A stretch of 5,219 nt of DNA from Acidovorax delafieldii (GTDB lineage Bacteria; Pseudomonadota; Gammaproteobacteria; Burkholderiales; Burkholderiaceae_C): the NCBI GenBank assembly GCA_002327945.1, contig DCVY01000090.1, positions 1 through 5,219 on the forward strand, in the 5' to 3' direction. The notes beneath the pieces were generated by a model that saw only the letters and a list, made by a program, of their open reading frames with translations, had not been told where the DNA came from and did no database searches. Within the stretch, counting starts at the first letter, position 1; every line of letters starts with the position of its first letter. Below are positions 1 to 5,219 of the stretch, piece by piece. A program made the position numbers and the translations under genes.

Positions 1-121
1 ACTCGGTCAACGCGTCGGAAGGGGCAGCCTTGCCCACACCCGCAGCCTTGAGCTGATCGAGCAGGGTTTCAGGTGATTTTTTGAGTTCGGTTGCAAACTC
101 GGCGACAGTATTACTGGACAT
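1..121 (-). CDS. infB: Translation initiation factor IF-2, N-terminal fragment (3' part outside window)
   Basis: IF-2 is the GTPase that places fMet-tRNA on the 30S subunit and promotes 50S joining. Only the first 40 codons are visible, starting at the ATG at 121-119 and running off the left edge. The fragment begins [20 protein letters not shown] and continues [21 protein letters not shown], which matches the small helical IF2_N domain at the start of long proteobacterial IF-2 proteins (pattern VAEFA-ELK-S-ETLL-QL-AAGV). The GTPase core is not in the window. A strong Shine-Dalgarno sequence, AGGGAGG (minus strand, 140-134), lies 12 nt before the ATG, a slightly long spacer, and no other in-frame start is close by. 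The gene begins 23 bp after the nusA stop, in the usual nusA-infB order, so co-transcription is very likely. Identification is firm because both the sequence and the gene order agree. Confidence 0.95.
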   Translation of the reverse strand, partial: MSSNTVAEFATELKKSPETLLDQLKAAGVGKAAPSDALTE

Positions 122-144
122 ATGTGGTTCGTGCCTCCCTGACC

Positions 145-1629
145 TTACTCTTGCCCTGCGAACCAGTGTTCGCGCGCCTTCATGATCAGGGCTTTGGCAT
201 CTTCTGCGGACTGTCCGGTCAGGTCGGTCAGTTCATCAATGGCCAGATCGGCCAGGTCGTCACGCGTGTGCACACCATTTTCTGCCAGCTTGGCAATCAG
301 TTCGGGTGTGAGGCCTTCGAGGTCACGCAGATCCTGCGAAACCTCGCCAACGCTTTCTTCGCGGGCGATTTCCATGGTGAGCAGCGCATCCTTGGCACGG
401 GCACGCAACTCGTTCACGGTGTCTTCATCGAAGCTTTCGATTTCCAGCATTTCCTGCAGTGGCACATAAGCCACTTCTTCCAGGCTGTTGAAACCTTCGG
501 CGATCAGGATGTCGGCGATTTCCTCGTCCACATCGAGCTTTTCCATGAACAGGCGACGGGCTGTATCCGACTCATTGGCCTGTTTCTGGGCCGATTCGGC
601 AGCATCCATGATGTTGATTTTCCAGCCCGTCAGGTCGGAGGCCAGGCGCACATTCTGACCACCGCGGCCGATGGCAATGGCAAGGTTTTCCTCATCCACC
701 ACCACGTCCATGGCATGCTTTTCTTCATCCACCACGATGGACGACACGTTGGCCGGGGCCAACGCACCAATCACGAACTGGGCGGGGTCTTCCGACCACA
801 GCACGATGTCCACGCGTTCACCGGCCAACTCATTGGTGACCGCATTCACACGGGTGCCGCGCACGCCAACGCAGGTGCCGATGGGATCGACACGCTTGTC
901 GTGGCTCAGCACGGCAATCTTGGCGCGCGAGCCGGGGTCGCGGGCACAGCTCTTGATCTCCAGCAGGCCTTGTTCAATCTCGGGCACCTCCTGGCGGAAC
1001 AGCTCGATCATGAACTCGGGAGCCGAGCGCGACAGGATGATGGGCGCGCCGCGCAGCGTCAGGTCCACTTCCATGATCATGGCGCGAACGCGGTCGCCAC
1101 TGCGCAGGTTTTCCTTGGGGATCATCTCGCTGCGACGCAGGCGTCCCTCCACGCGACCGGATTCGACAATGATGTCGCCCTTGTCCATGCGCTTGACGGT
1201 GCCCGTGAAAATGCGCTCGCCACGCGACATGAAGTCGTTGAGCAGCATCTCGCGCTCGGCGTCGCGGATTTTCTGCAGGATGACCTGCTTTGCCGCCATG
1301 GCGCCGATGCGACCAATCGGCACCGACTCGACCCCTTCTTCGATGTATTCCCCGACTTCAATGTCAGCAATACGCTCCTTGGCGTCCATCAGCAGCTCTT
1401 CGGCTTCGGGATTTTGCAGACCCGCCTCGTCAGGCACCACCAGCCAGCGACGGAAAGTCTCGTAGTTGCCGCTGTCGCGGTCGACGGACACGCGGATGTC
1501 CACCTCGCCCTGGTACAGCTTCTTGGTAGCCTGGGCCAAGGCCGACTCCACGGCGCCCAAGACCACATCGCGCTCCACGTTCTTCTCGCGCGAAATGGCC
1601 TCAACCAACATCAACAATTCGCGATTCAT
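145..1629 (-). CDS. nusA: Transcription termination/antitermination factor NusA
   Basis: NusA binds RNA polymerase and nascent RNA, stimulates pausing and intrinsic termination, and takes part in rRNA and phage antitermination complexes. The protein has 494 residues, essentially the E. coli length. Domains seen in order: N-terminal RNA polymerase-binding domain (about 1-130, opening [20 protein letters not shown]); S1 domain (about 136-200, with [14 protein letters not shown] near 143-156); KH1 (about 203-275, GxxG loop GVRG at 255-258); KH2 (about 276-345, loop GRGG at 321-324, followed by [12 protein letters not shown]); and two C-terminal acidic helix-hairpin-helix repeats (about 364-420 and 436-490). 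The two repeats are typical of proteobacterial NusA and absent from many Gram-positive forms. In E. coli the second repeat contacts the polymerase alpha C-terminal domain. The ATG at 1629-1627 is preceded by AGGAG (1643-1639) at 9-nt spacing, and the stop is TAA at 147-145. It sits 87 bp after rimP and 23 bp before infB. Nothing looks broken or unusual. Confidence 0.98.
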   Translation of the reverse strand: MNRELLMLVEAISREKNVERDVVLGAVESALAQATKKLYQGEVDIRVSVDRDSGNYETFRRWLVVPDEAGLQNPEAEELLMDAKERIADIEVGEYIEEGVESVPIGRIGAMAAKQVILQKIRDAEREMLLNDFMSRGERIFTGTVKRMDKGDIIVESGRVEGRLRRSEMIPKENLRSGDRVRAMIMEVDLTLRGAPIILSRSAPEFMIELFRQEVPEIEQGLLEIKSCARDPGSRAKIAVLSHDKRVDPIGTCVGVRGTRVNAVTNELAGERVDIVLWSEDPAQFVIGALAPANVSSIVVDEEKHAMDVVVDEENLAIAIGRGGQNVRLASDLTGWKINIMDAAESAQKQANESDTARRLFMEKLDVDEEIADILIAEGFNSLEEVAYVPLQEMLEIESFDEDTVNELRARAKDALLTMEIAREESVGEVSQDLRDLEGLTPELIAKLAENGVHTRDDLADLAIDELTDLTGQSAEDAKALIMKAREHWFAGQE

Positions 1630-1668
1630 GCGACGACTCTCCTGTTTCTATCACCCGAAGGCGGCACC

Positions 1669-1688
1669 TGCCAGCAGCTGCCAGCAGC
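1669..1688. repeat. Short tandem repeat, 2 x 10 bp, in the rimP-nusA gap
   Basis: The decamer TGCCAGCAGC (plus strand) occurs twice without a gap at 1669-1678 and 1679-1688. It lies in the 87-bp space between the rimP stop and the nusA start, about 25 nt upstream of the nusA Shine-Dalgarno sequence. It looks like a simple slippage duplication and has no evident function. No clear promoter or terminator was found in this gap, so nusA is probably read through from rimP. Confidence 0.8.
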
Positions 1689-1716
1689 GCCCACTTACTC
1701 CAAACCGCCCAGCGAC

Positions 1717-2310
1717 TCAGTCCGGCACTTGACCAGCCCTTGCCCCCCGCCCCTTGAAATCCACAATGGGCGCCAGTCGGGCATCCCTTAATTCATCGAG
1801 CGTGAACCCCAGCGCCTGCAAAGGGGCTGGCACACGTTTTTTGCTCACTTTTTGACCAGGCTTGGCGGCCGGCTCATCGCTCCAGACGATCTGCCACCCA
1901 CCCGATTCGGCCCGCTCCAGCGTGCCGCGAAACTTTTTGCGAGTGGCATTGACCTGCCCCACCGCCGCAGCGCCGATGGGCGCCTTCAGGGTGAGATCAA
2001 TGACCGAACCTTCAAAACGCACAAAATCCTGCTCGTGGCGCAAGGGGCGATCGATACCCGGCGACGAGACTTCGAGCCGCTTGTACTCGACCCCATCCAC
2101 TTCCAGCGCAAACTGCAACTGGCGGGTGACCTTTTCACAGTCTTCTACCGTGACGTATTGCTCGATGGCCGGCTCCTGCGCATCCACCGCGGGTCGAACC
2201 CATGGCAAATCGATGGTGACGCGCAGCACCCCCCCCGGAGACCGCGCGATCTCCACCAGGTCATAGCCCAGGCCCATCACAATTTGTTCAACGACTTGCT
2301 GCAATGCCAC
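1717..2310 (-). CDS. rimP: Ribosome maturation factor RimP
   Basis: RimP is a cytoplasmic assembly factor that binds the pre-30S subunit and helps 16S rRNA and S12-region maturation. The 197-residue protein has the family's alpha/beta N-terminal domain (about 1-83; GLGYDLVEIARSPGGVLRVTID at 13-34, VTVEDCEKVTRQL at 53-65), the hallmark VSSPGIDRPL at 81-90 joining the domains, and an SH3/Sm-like C-terminal domain (about 95-145). It is about 45 residues longer than E. coli RimP (about 150). The extra length lies in a loop around 36-50 and in a basic C-terminal tail from about 145, which I recall as common in Burkholderiales. The start is GTG at 2310-2308. An in-frame TGA lies only four codons upstream, and the conserved MALQQVVEQ opening supports this start. 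The Shine-Dalgarno is weak, at best GGGA about 16 nt upstream. The stop is TGA at 1719-1717. It is the first gene of the operon, and its long leader carries a probable attenuator. Confidence 0.96.
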   Translation of the reverse strand: MALQQVVEQIVMGLGYDLVEIARSPGGVLRVTIDLPWVRPAVDAQEPAIEQYVTVEDCEKVTRQLQFALEVDGVEYKRLEVSSPGIDRPLRHEQDFVRFEGSVIDLTLKAPIGAAAVGQVNATRKKFRGTLERAESGGWQIVWSDEPAAKPGQKVSKKRVPAPLQALGFTLDELRDARLAPIVDFKGRGARAGQVPD

Positions 2311-2340
2311 GTGTTCAGTTCAATCCCGGAAAAACAACAC

Positions 2341-2416
2341 GACTTACGCAAATCAGGATCAGGCCAGCAACCCACCCCACGGAGGCACCCTTCGTGCACC
2401 CTTGTTTGCGCAAGTC
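2341..2416 (-). repeat. Long-range inverted repeat in the rimP leader (12-bp arms)
   Basis: On the minus strand, GACTTGCGCAAA (2416-2405) can pair with TTTGCGTAAGTC (2352-2341) over 12 consecutive positions, including one G-U wobble, enclosing 52 nt. The enclosed segment contains a small hairpin (GCAC/GTGC with loop GAAGG) and two direct copies of an octamer (plus strand GCACCCTT at 2385-2392 and 2396-2403). The 3' arm is followed within five bases by a U-rich tract (GTTGTTTTT), so the element could act as a terminator-like or anti-terminator-like helix, or could influence access to the rimP start about 30 nt downstream. The pairing is directly visible. The function is inference. Confidence 0.5.
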
Positions 2417-2485
2417 CAAAACAAAAAACCCGATAACCCCCGGAGACCATTCCCCGACAGCTTCGAGCTCCAAAAGCATTCGACC

Positions 2486-2517
2486 AAAAAAAACGGGCGG
2501 TTGGTACCCGCCCGTTT
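2486..2517 (-). terminator. Intrinsic terminator or attenuator hairpin upstream of rimP
   Basis: On the minus strand a perfect 10-bp stem forms between AAACGGGCGG (2517-2508) and CCGCCCGTTT (2500-2491), with a 7-nt loop. It runs directly into eight consecutive T at 2493-2486, three of which belong to the stem. Flanking GGTCG/CGACC bases (2522-2518 and 2485-2481) could extend the stem if five T bulge out. This is a textbook Rho-independent terminator in the minus orientation. On the plus strand it lacks a T-run of terminator length. It begins only about 10 nt after the predicted start of the rimP promoter, so it could be an attenuator for the operon. It could also be a backup terminator for the helicase gene ending at 2709, or the end of a transcript of about 40 nt. 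Confidence 0.8.
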
Positions 2518-2532
2518 GGTCGTGAGAGTTGC

Positions 2533-2561
2533 ATTATAGCGCGTAAAGCATTGATTCGCAA
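2533..2561 (-). promoter_or_regulatory. Sigma-70-type promoter for rimP-nusA-infB
   Basis: On the minus strand a perfect -10 hexamer TATAAT (2538-2533) lies 17 bp downstream of a -35-like TTGCGA (2561-2556, four of six consensus positions, including TTG). This is the best promoter match I see in the gap and it points toward rimP. Transcription would start near 2526. There is no extended -10 TG. Its position after the helicase gene suggests that rimP-nusA-infB is a separate transcription unit. Confidence 0.75.
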
Positions 2562-2670
2562 CGGCGAACCGTGGCCAAAATGCCGTCTGAAGATCTCTTT
2601 TGCGCGCGCATCTACGGTCTATGCGGTCCGCAGCGCAGGATCAACGGGCCGCACCCATCAGCTTCGCATC
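2562..2670. other. Intergenic stretch without recognisable gene
   Basis: About 110 bp between the rimP promoter and the terminator-like repeat at the helicase 3' end. I find no tRNA cloverleaf, no credible ORF and no convincing promoter. The only local symmetry noted is a short palindromic segment TGCGG-T-CCGCA. The plus-strand frame contains the residues TGRTHQLRI, which resemble a pseudouridine synthase motif, but the surrounding sequence gives no support. Confidence 0.5.
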
Positions 2671-2708
2671 AAAAATGCCTTTAGCGCTGGTGCATTCATG
2701 GTCAAGCA

Positions 2709-2711
<3 letters not shown>
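2671..2711 (-). terminator. Terminator-like degenerate dispersed repeat at the helicase 3' end
   Basis: On the minus strand TAGTGCT (2711-2705) pairs with AGCGCTA (2688-2682) over 7 bp including one G-U pair. The sequence AAGGCA and five T (2675-2671) follow. The TAG of the left arm is the stop codon of the helicase gene. The arrangement (TAG-GCT arm, AGCGCTA arm, AGGCxTTTTTGAT) resembles a hairpin repeat I remember as common between genes in Comamonadaceae genomes, although this copy is imperfect in its left arm and loop. It may serve as the helicase terminator. The hairpin is visible; membership in that repeat family is from memory and unverified. Confidence 0.45.

Positions 2712-5219
<2,508 letters not shown>

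Larger units (their letters stand above)
2311..2526 (-). other. Long structured 5' leader of the rimP-nusA-infB operon
   Basis: If transcription starts about 7 nt beyond the -10 box (near 2526), rimP has an untranslated leader of roughly 215 nt. That is long for a housekeeping gene. The leader holds, in transcript order: a G+C-rich hairpin with a U-run (2517-2486); a U-rich stretch where GGG is followed by six U, G and four U (about 2430-2417) behind a weak stem; a long-range 12-bp inverted repeat (2416-2405 with 2352-2341); and a second U-rich tract (about 2336-2328) before the rimP start. No convincing leader peptide was found. The promoter call and the start point are predictions from sequence. 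Rfam lists a rimP leader attenuator in enterobacteria, as far as I recall, but I cannot test whether this one is related. Confidence 0.55.

Noticed and set aside
91..1791. A 566-codon open frame on the plus strand, antisense to the whole of nusA.
   Set aside because: NusA on the minus strand is unambiguous. The antisense frame is rich in H, Q, G and F in the way expected from the complement of a high-G+C gene, has no recognisable domain, and runs past the nusA start into the rimP-nusA gap and on into the antisense of the rimP 3' end.
2277..2450. A 57-codon, cysteine-containing minus-strand frame in the rimP leader that overlaps the rimP start, considered as a leader peptide.
   Set aside because: The purine-rich GGGGA abuts the ATG with no usable spacing, there is no codon run typical of attenuation peptides, and it overlaps rimP in another frame.
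2562..2670. A possible tRNA upstream of rimP, as with metY in E. coli.
   Set aside because: A GGTTCG-like string is present, but no cloverleaf arms, anticodon stem or CCA end could be assembled.

Overview
The window comes from a betaproteobacterium, most likely of the order Burkholderiales and probably the family Comamonadaceae (Acidovorax/Variovorax-like). This rests on the high G+C content, the protein sequences (RimP opening MALQQVVEQ with a long C-terminal tail, and the style of the IF-2 N-terminus) and a short intergenic element that resembles a dispersed repeat I remember from that family. No database search was possible, so the genus is not assigned.

All genes read on the minus strand. 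From right to left they are: (1) the C-terminal 836 residues of a SNF2-family helicase/ATPase, whose 5' end lies beyond position 5219; (2) a gap of about 400 bp (2311-2708) with a terminator-like degenerate repeat at the helicase 3' end, a strong sigma-70-type promoter (2533-2561), a G+C-rich hairpin with a U-tract just after the predicted transcription start (2486-2517), and a structured 5' leader; (3) rimP (1717-2310), nusA (145-1629) and the first 40 codons of infB (1-121).

The rimP-nusA-infB block is the conserved translation/transcription operon. RimP matures the 30S subunit, NusA controls RNA polymerase pausing, termination and antitermination, and IF-2 brings initiator tRNA to the 30S subunit. 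Spacing is 87 bp between rimP and nusA and 23 bp between nusA and infB, with good Shine-Dalgarno sequences before nusA and infB and a weak one before the GTG start of rimP. No tRNA gene precedes rimP within the window, unlike the metY gene of the E. coli operon.

The part most worth a second look is the rimP leader. A near-consensus promoter fires almost directly into an intrinsic-terminator-like hairpin, and a long-range 12-bp helix can form further down. This layout fits transcription attenuation of the operon, possibly feedback by NusA itself, but that regulatory role is inference. The protein-coding content is ordinary housekeeping material, and I see no novel multi-gene system.
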